Shown in pieces: positions 28,819-39,403 of a stretch of 64,000 nucleotides of DNA. Position 1 is the stretch's first letter. Every line of letters starts with the position of its first letter. Both the position numbers and the translations under genes were made by a program. The stretch comes from Acidimicrobiaceae bacterium. Its GTDB lineage: Bacteria > Actinomycetota > Acidimicrobiia > Acidimicrobiales > RAAP-2. A model generated the notes under the pieces. The model worked only from the letters and a program-made list of their open reading frames with translations, was not told the origin of the DNA and did not search any database. Location of the stretch: NCBI GenBank assembly GCA_027315005.1, contig DAHUZT010000088.1, positions 1-64,000 on the forward strand. Reading direction: 5' to 3'.

Positions 28819-30231
28819 CTAGAACCCGAACACTTCGTAGTGGACCGCCTCAGGCCGCACACCGAGCTGATGTGCGATGGCCACGGCCTGGTGGACGAAC
28901 TGCTCGGGACCGCAGATGTAGACGTCCCGATGCGCGATGTCGGGGACCATGCTCCTGAGCGTAGGGCCGTCGAACCGGACTCTGTTCCGCTCCCCGACGA
29001 CCTCGTGAACCGTTCCCTTTCGGCGACGGGCAAGTTCGGTGATCTCGGAACGGAAGACGAAATCTTCCGGCTTCGATACCCGGACCACCACCTGGGGCGC
29101 CGTCCGCGGAGCGAGATCCTCGAGAAGGGAGCGCAGAGCGGTGAGACCGATCCCACCGGCGATCAGGACCACCGTGCGCTGGCGCTGTCGGTGGCGGGTG
29201 AATGCACCGTAGGGGCCTTCGACCACGATGCGGGTGCCGGGGGTCAAGCGGGCGACAGCCGCAGAGTGGTCACCCACCGTCTTGACCGTCAATCGCAGGT
29301 AGGGAGGCCGCGGAAGTGCAGAGACCGAGTACGGATGCGCCTGCCACCACAGACCCCGGGTCAGGAACCTCCATTCGAAGAATTGGCCGCCGGAGATCGC
29401 CAGCCTCTCCAGATGACGCCCCGAACAGACCACCGATACCACACCGGGTGCCTCGGACCGCACCTCACGTACGACGAGTCGGTAGCGCAGGCTTCGCACC
29501 AGTGGCAACACGAACCGGAATCCGATGACGGAACCTGCAGTGGCCAACCAGGCGAGAGTCCACACCACTCTGGCGAAGGGGTGACCCACGAACGAAGGAC
29601 CGAGCGCCAGGACGTGGGCGAAGGACAGGGCGATGGCCAGGTAGAGATAGAGATGGACGACCCACCAGGTCTCCCTGCGCAAGCGGCTGCGGATGGCACG
29701 AATCGAGGTGATCCCGGCCAAGGCCATCAAACCGAGGCCGACGGTGGCCGCCAGCATGTCCGGGTAGGTGGCCACGAGCGTACCGAGCTCGTGCCAGACG
29801 CCGGCCTTGGCAGACTGCGCATATCCGATGGTGATGAAGATGGCGTGGAGACCGATCAAGGAGAGCGGCCACGGCGCAAGCCGCTTGTGCCAGCGGACCA
29901 GTCCGTCCTGGCCGAGGACATGCTCCACCGCCGGGATGCGGCTGACCAGCAGGACCATCAAGAGGGCGAGGTACGTCCCCACCAAGCCGGTGAGGCTGCC
30001 GATGAAGATGGCCAGGCCTCCCGGTGCCGACAGTTCACTACCCGTCTCGGCACCGACAGCCGACCAGATGGTGAGGACCATGCCAACCACGGCCACGACC
30101 ACCACCGTCGGAAGCACCCACGGGAGCGGGGGTGACGCAGGCCGAGCGCTCGGAGCGGGACGTTTTGCCCTGCGCTTCGATGTCGGCTCCAGCAGAGGAT
30201 CGAACGTCACCGAGGGCATTGGCATCCCCAC
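28819..30231 (-). CDS. Ferric-reductase-like transmembrane oxidoreductase with FAD/NAD(P) domain
   Basis: Multi-TM N-terminus with HKRLAPWPLSLIGLHAIFI and WVVHLYLYLAIALSFAHVLALG; C-terminal GGQFFEWRFLTRGLWWQAHPYSVSALP, VEGPYGAFT, VLIAGGIGLTALRSLL, VYICGPEQFVHQ. Confidence 0.92.
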   Translation of the reverse strand: MGMPMPSVTFDPLLEPTSKRRAKRPAPSARPASPPLPWVLPTVVVVAVVGMVLTIWSAVGAETGSELSAPGGLAIFIGSLTGLVGTYLALLMVLLVSRIPAVEHVLGQDGLVRWHKRLAPWPLSLIGLHAIFITIGYAQSAKAGVWHELGTLVATYPDMLAATVGLGLMALAGITSIRAIRSRLRRETWWVVHLYLYLAIALSFAHVLALGPSFVGHPFARVVWTLAWLATAGSVIGFRFVLPLVRSLRYRLVVREVRSEAPGVVSVVCSGRHLERLAISGGQFFEWRFLTRGLWWQAHPYSVSALPRPPYLRLTVKTVGDHSAAVARLTPGTRIVVEGPYGAFTRHRQRQRTVVLIAGGIGLTALRSLLEDLAPRTAPQVVVRVSKPEDFVFRSEITELARRRKGTVHEVVGERNRVRFDGPTLRSMVPDIAHRDVYICGPEQFVHQAVAIAHQLGVRPEAVHYEVFGF

Positions 30232-30413
30232 GAACGTCGGATGCGAGCTTCATCGGAACCACGGAGCGCCGACGGCGACCGGAGCGCCGGCCAGGGGCCG
30301 GAGTGGGCTTTCAAGGGCGCGATTCCGTAAGGCATCGGGACAACACTGCCATCACGACCTGACGGCCACGTGAAGCGGGCACAATCGGGAAGCCGGCCTG
30401 CAATGATCTGCGC

Positions 30414-31802
30414 ATGCCACACGATCGCGACGTAACCACCGCCAATGCCACCCCTCGGTCATCCGGACGGTCGTCCTCTCGGTCATCGGAGGTACACGAT
30501 ATCGGCGTCGACGCCTACCTTTTCCTCTATCCCCTGGTGCTGATGGAGCTCACCCGTCGGCAGATGACCAACTGCACCGCGCCGGACGACCAGGGCCGGA
30601 GCCCCATGGGTGCCTTCGGCCATGCCCGTGCCTACCCGGCCGCCAGCTCCCGGATGGTGGTGCGACCGAACTTCGACACGCTCTACTCGGTGGCCTGGCT
30701 GGATGTCCGCTCCGAACCAGCGATCGTGCGCCTTCCACCCACGCCCGAACGGTACGTGATCCTGCCGATGATGGACATGTGGACCGATGTGTTCGCGTCG
30801 CCCGGATCACGGACCACCGGAGACGCGGGCGGCCTCTTCGCGGTCACCGCACCGGGCTGGCATGGCGACCTTCCCGATGGGTCGGTACGAATCGATGCCC
30901 CCACTCCCACCGTCTGGATCATCGGACGGACCCAGACAAACGGGCCCGACGACTATCCGAGCGTCCACACCATCCAGGACGGGTTCGAAACAGCACCGCT
31001 GTCGCGATGGGTCGATGCGTCGGCACCGCCCGCCATCGGCCATGTCGACCCGAGTATCGACCAGACCACTCCACCGCTCCGCCAGGTGAACGCGCTCGAT
31101 GCCGGGGAGTTCTTCACCATGGCGGCCGACCTCCTCGCACTCCACCCTGTCCACGCCACCGACTGGTCGATGGTGGCGAGGCTCGAGAGGATCGGGATCG
31201 TACCCGGCGATCGGTTCGATCCCTCATCGCTCGCACCCGAAGATCGACCGGCGATGATGACGGTCCCCGAGGAGGCTCGGCGGATGATGCTCAAACGGGG
31301 TTTGGCATCGGTGACCATCACCGATGGCTGGCAGCTCTCCCTCGACACCATGGGCGTCTACGGCAATTTCTACGCCAAGCGCGCTGCGGTGGCGCTGGCC
31401 GGTCTCGGGGCCTTGCCCCCCGAAGATGCGATCTACCCGAGATTGCTCACCGACAGCGATGGTCAGCCACTCGACGGCGCTCACGACTACCTGCTGCACT
31501 TCGATGCGGACCAGCTTCCACCTGTCGACGCGTTCTGGTCCATCACCATGTACGACGGCGAGGGATTCCAGGCCGCCAACCAGCTGAACCGGTTCGCCCT
31601 CGGTGACCGGGACCCACTGGAGCTCAATGGCGACGGGTCTCTCGACATCGTCCTGCAGCACGAGTCGCCCGGTGACGGCCTCGAGTCCAACTGGCTCCCC
31701 ACGCCGGTGGGCCCGCTCGGCGTGACCCTTCGGCTGTACTCACCCCTCCCGCGACCGGATGGAAGCCCATGGACACCGCCTCCGGTACAACGGGTGCGAT
31801 GA
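30414..31802 (+). CDS. DUF1254/DUF1214 domain-containing protein
   Basis: GVDAYLFLYPLVLMELTRRQ...VVRPNFDTLYSVAWLDV...ERYVILPMMDMWTDVFASPGSRTTG...AFWSITMYDGEGFQAANQLNRFALGDRD. Confidence 0.9.
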   Translation: MPHDRDVTTANATPRSSGRSSSRSSEVHDIGVDAYLFLYPLVLMELTRRQMTNCTAPDDQGRSPMGAFGHARAYPAASSRMVVRPNFDTLYSVAWLDVRSEPAIVRLPPTPERYVILPMMDMWTDVFASPGSRTTGDAGGLFAVTAPGWHGDLPDGSVRIDAPTPTVWIIGRTQTNGPDDYPSVHTIQDGFETAPLSRWVDASAPPAIGHVDPSIDQTTPPLRQVNALDAGEFFTMAADLLALHPVHATDWSMVARLERIGIVPGDRFDPSSLAPEDRPAMMTVPEEARRMMLKRGLASVTITDGWQLSLDTMGVYGNFYAKRAAVALAGLGALPPEDAIYPRLLTDSDGQPLDGAHDYLLHFDADQLPPVDAFWSITMYDGEGFQAANQLNRFALGDRDPLELNGDGSLDIVLQHESPGDGLESNWLPTPVGPLGVTLRLYSPLPRPDGSPWTPPPVQRVR

Positions 31803-32060
31803 ACGCCTCAGGGTGCAGGTCCGAGTGGCGGGAGGTCACCTGGGGCGAAGCGGTGGGGTGGGCGCGGGGCAGGGAAGGCTCAGGCGGTCCGGGGTGCCGC
31901 GGCCGGTGACGGTGGGTCCTCTAGCATTGGCGAAGTCGATCCCGGAGGACAAGCCGGCATCGAAACGCCACCGATCCGTCGATCCCCGAGCGGCCGCTGA
32001 CCGGCCGCTCACCCGGGATGCGGGTCTGACGAGGCCGGATTCCGAGGAGGCAAGCCGAAC

Positions 32061-33983
32061 GTGGGTCAGGGCGACTGGTGGTCAGCAGCGCTCCGGACCC
32101 TCGCGGCAAGCACTGTGGCCTCCCTGGCCATCGTGCTGACCGGAGGAGCTGCCGTCGTGGTGTCCTCCCCGACCGTGTCGGCCGCGTCGACCGCCTCCGG
32201 GGCGAAGGCGAGTGCGTCGACGACGACGACCACCACCCCCCCGGTGCCGACCTGGATCACCGCCTGGGCCTCACCCACCGACCTCGCCCTCACCAGCCCC
32301 AACGCCATCGCCACCGCCGCGACCGCCCGGGACCTGGTGACCGTGCCCGTCGGGGGAACAGCGCTCAAACTCCGGCTCTCCAACCTGTGGAGCACGGTAC
32401 CCACCACCTTCGTCTCGGTGACCGTCGGGGTCCAGCAGGGAGGGGCTGCCATCGTGCCCGGGACCATCTTGCCGGTGACCTTCGCCGGCGGCAGCCCGAC
32501 CGTGACCGCACCGGCCGGTGGCGACGTCATCAGTGACCCGGTCCCCATGGCCGTTCACGCGGGCGAGGTCCTGGAGGTGAGCATCGCCGTCGCGGCGCCC
32601 TCGTTGGTCAGCCTGCACTACGTGGGCCCGACGACCGCTCCCTACCCGGTCGACTCCTTCGCGACGGCAAACGGAGCGGGTGACCTGGCGGCCGACCCGG
32701 CGGCGACCGGCTTCGTCTTCGGTGACTCTTATACCCGGTGGTTGTCCGCCCTCTTCGTGTCGGGAAGCCCAGCCCAGGGTACCGTCGTCGGCTTCGGGGA
32801 CTCGATCACCGACGGCTTCAACAACGGGGGGGTGAGCTGGGCCAACATCCTCCAGACCCGCATCGCCCAGCTTCCCGCCGATCAGCAGCTCTCCGTGGTC
32901 AAAGAGGCGGTACCCGGCAACACCCTCACCGCGTTCCCCCCCGGCACGAGCTTCGAGCACAAGTCGGGGGGCCTGGCGGGGGTCACCCGGTTCGGTTCCG
33001 ATGCCCTCACCCTGCCGGGCGTACGGGCCATCGTCGTCCTCCTCGGCACCAACGACATCTGGTTCGGAGCCGGTGGTGAGACCGGCGGCCGTCCCATTCC
33101 TTACGGATCCGCGACGCAAATCGTGCAAGGACTTCAGACCCTGATCGGCGAGGCCCATGCCGCCGGTATCAAGATCTTCGGGATCACCCTGCTCCCTAGG
33201 GCCTCTTCGGGCTCCGTGGACCTCGAGCCACCGGAGCTGTGGACGCCGACCGAACAGGACACGCTCACCGCTGTCAACCAGTGGATGCTGACGCCTGGAG
33301 CGGGATTCGACGGAGTCATCAACCTGTCGGCGGTGATGGCCGACGTCTACAACGGGGCCTGCCAGCCCGGCCTTCCGTTCCCCCCGTACTTCACGGCAGA
33401 CAACCTCCACCCGTCCACGGCCGGACAGACGGCGATGGCCAACGCCATCCCAACCACCCTGTTCGGCATCCCCAATGCCCCCCAGGTGCCGCCCTCGGTG
33501 GCCGCTGTTCCCACCCCGAACTGCCCGGGGGCGGCGCTGGCCGAGCAGGTCATGACCGCGTCCGCCACCGCCACCCTTGCCCCGCCCCCCACGACGACCA
33601 CAATTCCCAAGAAGGTGCGCAGACCCGCTCCGGTCCGCCACCCGACCAGGTCCACCGTGTCCACCGTCGACGTGCTCCTCGGATCTGTCGTGGTGCTCGT
33701 CGTGGCATTGGGGGTACTTTTCGCTGCCCGGCGGAGGTCGCGGCGCCGGCGTGCCTGGGAACGGCTCGGACGCCGGTATCGCAGTGACCAGGCGGTCCAC
33801 GCGCGCCGAAGGGTGTCCGTCACTCCCACCGCACCCGGAGTGGGAGAGCGGTCACTCGCGTCGCGTGCTACCGGTCCACCCCGGTCGACTCAAGCCCAGC
33901 CCGACCGGACCGCTCCAGGACCCGTACCGGTCCGGTCGGTGAGCAGTGACGGAAGCAGTGCCCCGCGAAGGGCTCCAGGGTGA
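32061..33983 (+). CDS. Secreted SGNH/GDSL hydrolase with C-terminal membrane anchor
   Basis: N-terminal signal-like TM; VVGFGDSITDGFNNGGVSW, LLGTNDIWF, DNLHPSTAGQTAMANAI; C-terminal TM plus Arg-rich tail. Confidence 0.9.
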   Translation: MGQGDWWSAALRTLAASTVASLAIVLTGGAAVVVSSPTVSAASTASGAKASASTTTTTTPPVPTWITAWASPTDLALTSPNAIATAATARDLVTVPVGGTALKLRLSNLWSTVPTTFVSVTVGVQQGGAAIVPGTILPVTFAGGSPTVTAPAGGDVISDPVPMAVHAGEVLEVSIAVAAPSLVSLHYVGPTTAPYPVDSFATANGAGDLAADPAATGFVFGDSYTRWLSALFVSGSPAQGTVVGFGDSITDGFNNGGVSWANILQTRIAQLPADQQLSVVKEAVPGNTLTAFPPGTSFEHKSGGLAGVTRFGSDALTLPGVRAIVVLLGTNDIWFGAGGETGGRPIPYGSATQIVQGLQTLIGEAHAAGIKIFGITLLPRASSGSVDLEPPELWTPTEQDTLTAVNQWMLTPGAGFDGVINLSAVMADVYNGACQPGLPFPPYFTADNLHPSTAGQTAMANAIPTTLFGIPNAPQVPPSVAAVPTPNCPGAALAEQVMTASATATLAPPPTTTTIPKKVRRPAPVRHPTRSTVSTVDVLLGSVVVLVVALGVLFAARRRSRRRRAWERLGRRYRSDQAVHARRRVSVTPTAPGVGERSLASRATGPPRSTQAQPDRTAPGPVPVRSVSSDGSSAPRRAPG

Positions 33984-34049
33984 CGCCACCGAAGCCCCGG
34001 GACCAGCAGACCGATCAAGCTTGCCAACCCCCGGGACTCCGGGCGCTAC

Positions 34050-35744
34050 GTGACTGAACGGAGCCTCACGGTCTTCCCTGCCCGGAAGATCATCACCGTG
34101 GAACGAGCGCTGCCGGAAGCTACCGCGGTCGCGGTGAGCGACGGCCGGATCGTCACTGTCGGCACGTTGGATGACCTCGAGCCCTGGCTGGCCCGGATCG
34201 ACCACTCCATCGACAGGAGCTTCGAGGACAAGGTGTTGGTCCCCGGTCTCATCGATCCACACATGCACCCCCTGCTCCCCGCCGTGTTGACCCAGATGCC
34301 CTTCGTGGCCCCCGACCCGTGGTCGCTTCCAACGGGGAGCTTCCCGGGCGCCACCACCCCACGAGACTTCCTCGCGCAGGTGAAGCGGTTGTTCGCATGA
34401 CACGACCCGAATCCGTCCGACGCCGGCGGATCGGGACGACCCTTCTTCGTATTCGGCTATCAGCCGCACTTCCATGGTGAGCTGTCGCGAGGGGTGTTGG
34501 ATGACGAGATCTCGGCCACGCTTCCCGTCGTCTTGTGGCACCGGTCGTTCCATGCCATCACCGCAAATTCCCCGGCCCTCGACTGGCTCGGCGTCACCGA
34601 GATCGGCCAGGTGGACGAGGCCATCCGCCATCAGGTCGACATCGGAGCCGGGCACTTCTTCGAAGGCGGGCTGTCCGCAGTCTTCGGGAGGATCGGCGGC
34701 TACTTCTTCGAGCCCTCACGTCTCAGCAGGGGGTTCGCGAACCTGATCGAGATGGTGCATGCCGGCGGGATCACCACCATCGCAGACATGGGAACCGGCC
34801 TGTTCATGGACACGGCCACCGAAGCCGCCCGGATCCACCAGGCGTTGGGTGAGGACTCGGTGCCGTTCCGCACGATGCTGACCCCGATCTGCACGGCCTT
34901 CGCAGGCTCGACGCCCGAAGATGCGTTGGCGATCTGCGACAGCTTGCACGAGACGAACACGGAGAAGGTCTTCTTCGATCGCCACTTCAAGCTCATGGCC
35001 GACGGGGCCTTCTTCAGCCAGACCTTCCAGCTGAGCGAGCCCGGCTACATCGACGGCCATGAAGGTGAATGGGTGCAGCCCACCGAGTCGACCGACCTCT
35101 TCGCCGACGTCTTCTGGCGAGCCGGCTACCAGATCCACATCCACTGCAACGGTGACCGAGGCGCCCGTTACTCGATCGACCTCCTGAAGCGACTGCTGAA
35201 TGCCCATCCTCGGGTCGATCATCGATTCACGATGGAACACTGGGGCTATTCGACCGAGGATCAGAACCGGCAGCTCGCCACCCTCGGGGCCGTGGTGTCC
35301 GGCCAGCCGAACTACATCTATGTGCTGGGTGACAAGTACGCCGCGTTCGGGCTCGGCACCGACCGTGCCCATCAGATGTGCCGGTTCGGCTCCCTCGTCG
35401 CGTTAGGTGTCCCCTTGGCGTTGCACTCCGACTGTGCGATGGCGCCGCTCGAACCGTTGAGATTGGCTTGGATCGCAGCAAACAGGCGGACGATCGCCGG
35501 AACCGAGCTTGCCCCCGCCGAGCGGCTCAACCTCGATCAGGCACTGCGGGCAGTCACCATCGACGCGGCATGGATACTCGGGTTGGAGGATGAGGTCGGC
35601 TCGATCAGGGCGGGCAAGAAAGCCGATTTCACCGTTCTCGAGAAGGACCCCTACGAGGTCGGGGTGGAAGGCCTGGCGGACATCCCCGTCTGGGGAACCG
35701 TGTTCGAAGGCCGTCCCGCTCCGTCGATCCGCGAACCCGACTGA
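34050..35744 (+). CDS. Amidohydrolase family protein (AepA-like TIM-barrel hydrolase) interrupted by one in-frame TGA at 34398-34400
   Basis: N-terminal part ...VLVPGLIDPHMHPLLPAVLTQMPF...QVKRLFA-TGA-HDPNPSDAGGSGRPFFVFGYQPHFHGELSRGVLDDEISATLPVVLWHRSFHAITANSPALDWLG...; both halves are in the same reading frame. Confidence 0.85.
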
Positions 35745-35794
35745 CCGGCGAAGAGCCGTGGGCCCGACCAGGGCCGGTCTGCCCATACGGCTCG

Positions 35795-37162
35795 CTACCG
35801 CCCGCCCGCTGTCTCGATGGCCGGCCCGTCGGCACCGAGCAGGGCCGGCGCTCGGAACCAGGCCAGGGCGCAGATGGCCAAGGCCATGCCGGACCCTGAG
35901 ACCACCACGGCCCGGACCGAGGTGGCCGACGCCATCCAGCCGGCAGCCAGGAGACCGAGGGGGACCGTTCCGCCGAAACCCATGATCCACAGCGCCATCA
36001 CCCGGCCTCGAACACTGTCGGCGATGTGGGCTTGCAGCGTTGTGGAGAGGGCGGTCACCGTCACGAAGTAGGCGTAGCCGAGCAGGAAGACAAACGGATA
36101 GGCCACCCCGATGGTGCCCGCCAGACCGAACGCCAGCAGAAAGACGGTGAAGCCGGTCAGACCCCAACGAATGAGCGTGGCCCGCTTCACCGTCACGAAC
36201 ACCGATCCCACCGAGACGGCTCCCAGCGCGGCTCCCAGACCGAACAAGGCATACAGCAAGCCGTACAATGAGCCGGCCGGATCGATGTGGACATCGCGTG
36301 CCGCGATGACGGGCATCAATCCGATGAAGGGCAGGCAGAAGAAGGACACCAGGGCGATGGTCACCAGGCAGTACCGGACGAGGGCGTCTTGCCTGGCCAC
36401 GGCCAGTCCACCGAGAAGGCGCGACAGTCCCGAAGGGACTCCCGGATGGCCCGGTTCGTCTGTAGTTCGGATGAGTTTCGCCCGGGCGATGACGTAAATG
36501 GCGAACCCGTAGGTGACTGCGTTGAGGGCGAAGATCCCCGAGGGGTGGACCACGGCCAGTAGAAGGCCCCCGATCGCCGGACCGATCACCCTGGACAGGT
36601 TCATCTGCGCCGACTGCAGCGACACCGCACCGGGAAGATCGCGCCGGGGTACGAGGACCGGGAGGACCGCCGAGAAGACCGGGGCATTGAGGGCATTGCC
36701 GACGCCCACCGCCAGGACACACGAGAACACCACCAACGTCGACGGGTGGCGCTGATATGCGGCCCATGCCAGCAGAGCGGAGAAGGCGAGCTGTTCCACC
36801 TGGCAGAGGACGAGCAACCGCTTGCGGTCTACAAGGTCGGCCAGCGCCCCTCCCACGATGGACAGGAGGAACAGTGGACCCAATTGGGCGAAGCCGATGA
36901 TGGCGACGTAGGAGGCCGAGTGGGTGAGCTGGTAGGCGAACACTCCGAGCGCGATGTTCTGCATCCACGTGCCCACATTGGATGCGAACGTTCCCAACCA
37001 CACCGATCGGAACGCCTGGTGGGCAAGCGCCCCCCGTGCACTTCCCGGGGTGTAGGGAAGATCACCCTCGAGTTGAGCGTCGTCGGACTGATCGAGATGG
37101 GCCTCGGGAGCGCTCTTGCTCCAGACGGGTCGGTCGCCCGGACTCCGTTCGGTCGTGCTCAC
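35795..37162 (-). CDS. MFS transporter (EntS-like family)
   Basis: FRSVWLGTFASNVGTWMQNIALGVFAYQLTHSASYVAIIGFAQLGPLFLLSIVGGALADLVDRKRLLVLCQ; GTG start overlaps the SDR stop. Confidence 0.92.
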   Translation of the reverse strand: MSTTERSPGDRPVWSKSAPEAHLDQSDDAQLEGDLPYTPGSARGALAHQAFRSVWLGTFASNVGTWMQNIALGVFAYQLTHSASYVAIIGFAQLGPLFLLSIVGGALADLVDRKRLLVLCQVEQLAFSALLAWAAYQRHPSTLVVFSCVLAVGVGNALNAPVFSAVLPVLVPRRDLPGAVSLQSAQMNLSRVIGPAIGGLLLAVVHPSGIFALNAVTYGFAIYVIARAKLIRTTDEPGHPGVPSGLSRLLGGLAVARQDALVRYCLVTIALVSFFCLPFIGLMPVIAARDVHIDPAGSLYGLLYALFGLGAALGAVSVGSVFVTVKRATLIRWGLTGFTVFLLAFGLAGTIGVAYPFVFLLGYAYFVTVTALSTTLQAHIADSVRGRVMALWIMGFGGTVPLGLLAAGWMASATSVRAVVVSGSGMALAICALAWFRAPALLGADGPAIETAGGR

Positions 37163-38001
37163 GCCATGGTGGCCGCGATCTGTGCCTGCACCCTGCGCAT
37201 ACCCCGGAGCCACCGTTCGCGGTCCCCCGCCCGTCGCTGCTCGTACTCGGCCACCACCGGATGCGGAAGGATGAGAAAGCGTTCGGCGGCGATACCGTCG
37301 AGAACGGCGGCCGCCACATGCTGAGGTTCGAGCATCCCATCGCGGCCGGCGGTGGCCTTGGCCAGCTCGCTGTCACCCACCGGGTCGCGATCACTGTCGC
37401 TAGTGCGGTCGCGGTCACCGGCCCCGGTCATGGCCGTCCACACTCCCTGCGGGCAGAGGCACGACACCTTGAGACCGGCGTCGCCATGGGTGATTGACAG
37501 CCATTCGGCCAGTGCCACCACCGCATGTTTGGTCACCGAATAGGGCGCCGACCCGAGCTGGGTCAGGAGCCCGGCGGCCGACGCGGTGTGGACCAGGTAG
37601 CCCTCCCCCCGGTCCAGCATGGACGGCAGGACCGCCCGGACGGCATAGATGTGGCTCTGGACGTTGACCGCCCACATCCGCTGCCAGTCGGCATCGGACA
37701 CCTCGACCCCACCACCGACCAGGATGCCAGCATTGGCACAGAAGACGTCGACCGGGCCAAAGGCGCGCACGGCGGTGTCCACCAGGGCAACGACATCCGT
37801 CTCGACCGAGACGTCGCAGCGTACGCCGATGGCGGGCGGGCCGCTGCTCGTCAGCTCCGCTGCCACCAGCTCGGCCCCATGACCGTCGAGGTCGGCCACG
37901 ACCGTTCCCTTCGCCCCGGCCGCGGCGAAGGCCCGGCACAGCGCACGGCCGATCCCGTGGGCGCCGCCGGTGACAACCACCACCCGGCCGGCGATCTCCA
38001 C
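37159..38001 (-). CDS. SDR family oxidoreductase
   Basis: IAGRVVVVTGGAHGIGRALCRAFAAAGAKGTVVADLD...CANAGILVGGG...YSVTKHAVVALAEWLS. Confidence 0.92.
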   Translation of the reverse strand: MEIAGRVVVVTGGAHGIGRALCRAFAAAGAKGTVVADLDGHGAELVAAELTSSGPPAIGVRCDVSVETDVVALVDTAVRAFGPVDVFCANAGILVGGGVEVSDADWQRMWAVNVQSHIYAVRAVLPSMLDRGEGYLVHTASAAGLLTQLGSAPYSVTKHAVVALAEWLSITHGDAGLKVSCLCPQGVWTAMTGAGDRDRTSDSDRDPVGDSELAKATAGRDGMLEPQHVAAAVLDGIAAERFLILPHPVVAEYEQRRAGDRERWLRGMRRVQAQIAATMA

Positions 38002-38003
38002 GC

Positions 38004-39290
38004 TCAACCCCTCCCGCTCGCCCGACGCTGCATGGCGTCGGCGTACTTCTCGAGGTCCGGATCGGCAGCGAAGAGCGGGGCGAACTTGTCGCGAGCTCGC
38101 TCGCGCATGGAAGGAAGGTAGTCGGACGGCCAGAACCCCTCGTGGGGGGTGTACCCCTTCAATACGTTCCGGGCCACGGTCACCTTGTGGACCTCGTCGA
38201 CCCCGTCCATCACGCTCATGGCCGGTGCGCCGTTCCACAGTGCCTGCAGGGGTGTGAGGTCGGTCACCCCCAGCGAACCGAAGATGTGGATGGCCCGGTA
38301 CGCCACATCTCGCAACACCTTGGCCGCCGTGTACTTGCAGGCGGCGATCTGGGTACGGGCCTCGGCGGTGCTGGAGTTGTCGATGGTCCATGCCGTCCAC
38401 AAGACGAGCAGCCGGAGCATGTTGATCTCGGCGTAGGAGTCCGCCACCGCCTCCTGCACCATCTGGTGCTCGGCGATCAGCTTGCCGTGCGACTGCCGGC
38501 TGAGAGCCCGCTCACACATCATGTCGAAAGCCCTCCGGCACTGGGCGATGGCCCGCATGGCATGGTGGATGCGACCGCCGCCGAGCCGTCGCTGGGCCAG
38601 TACCCTGGCTCCGTCCTCGGGACCGAGAAGGTGGTCGAGCGGCACCCGGACCTCGTTGTAACGGATGTGGTCGTGGTGTCGGGGTTCGTCCATGATCTCC
38701 ACCCCGGGGGCGTCCCGAGGAACGATGAAGATCCCGTTTGTGCACATGACGAAGATGATGTCGGCATGCCGTCCTGCGCTGGTGAACCACTTCTCGCCGT
38801 TGATGACCCACTCCCCGCCGTCACGTACCGCGGTGGTCACGAACAGGTTGGGGTCGGAGCCACCTTGGGGCTCGGTCATCGAGTAGGCCGACCAGAGCTC
38901 CTGGTTCATCAGGGGAACCAACCAGCGCTCCTTCTGCTCCTCGGTACCGTAGGCAGCCAGGATCTCCATGTTGCCGGTGTCGGGGGCCTGGCAGCCGAAA
39001 ATGGCCGGAGCGCTGCCGTAGCGGCCCAGGATCTCGTTCACCAGGGCCAGCTTCAGCTGCCCGAATCCGGGACCGCCCAGCTCCTCGTCGAGGAAGATGG
39101 CCCACAGCCCACGGGCCTTGATCTGGTCCTGGAGCGGATCGACCAACGCGCGCATGTGCGGGTCGTGCCGACGCATGCGGACCGCGTAGGGGAAGATCAG
39201 CTCCAACGGCTCAACCTCCTCACGGCAGAACCTGGCCACCCAGTCGAGCTGCTCTTGGAACTCCGGATCCGTCGAAAAATCCCATGCCAC
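38004..39290 (-). CDS. Acyl-CoA dehydrogenase
   Basis: AILGCQAPDTGNMEILAAYGTEEQKERWLVPLMNQELWSAYSMTEPQGGSDPNLFVTTAVRDGGEWVINGEKWFTSAG in the acyl-CoA dehydrogenase pattern; C-terminal IHIFGSLGVTDLTPLQ. Confidence 0.95.
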   Translation of the reverse strand: MAWDFSTDPEFQEQLDWVARFCREEVEPLELIFPYAVRMRRHDPHMRALVDPLQDQIKARGLWAIFLDEELGGPGFGQLKLALVNEILGRYGSAPAIFGCQAPDTGNMEILAAYGTEEQKERWLVPLMNQELWSAYSMTEPQGGSDPNLFVTTAVRDGGEWVINGEKWFTSAGRHADIIFVMCTNGIFIVPRDAPGVEIMDEPRHHDHIRYNEVRVPLDHLLGPEDGARVLAQRRLGGGRIHHAMRAIAQCRRAFDMMCERALSRQSHGKLIAEHQMVQEAVADSYAEINMLRLLVLWTAWTIDNSSTAEARTQIAACKYTAAKVLRDVAYRAIHIFGSLGVTDLTPLQALWNGAPAMSVMDGVDEVHKVTVARNVLKGYTPHEGFWPSDYLPSMRERARDKFAPLFAADPDLEKYADAMQRRASGRG

Positions 39291-39403
39291 GCGCAGGCCC
39301 TTTCGTTGTCAGCCGGACGCCCGACCGATCAGCTGGATACCCGACCATGATGCCCCGCTGAGGAAGGTCCCGTTGCCGGAGCTTCGATCCGCGCAGGCTG
39401 TAG

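Noticed and set aside
32271-33800. 509-aa minus-strand ORF
   Set aside because: Antisense to the SGNH hydrolase; low-complexity Gly/Arg/Asp composition.
34398-34438. Definite selenoprotein call for the amidohydrolase
   Set aside because: No Sec machinery in the window, the hairpin is modest, and a CGA-to-TGA nonsense mutation explains the stop; kept only as a hypothesis.
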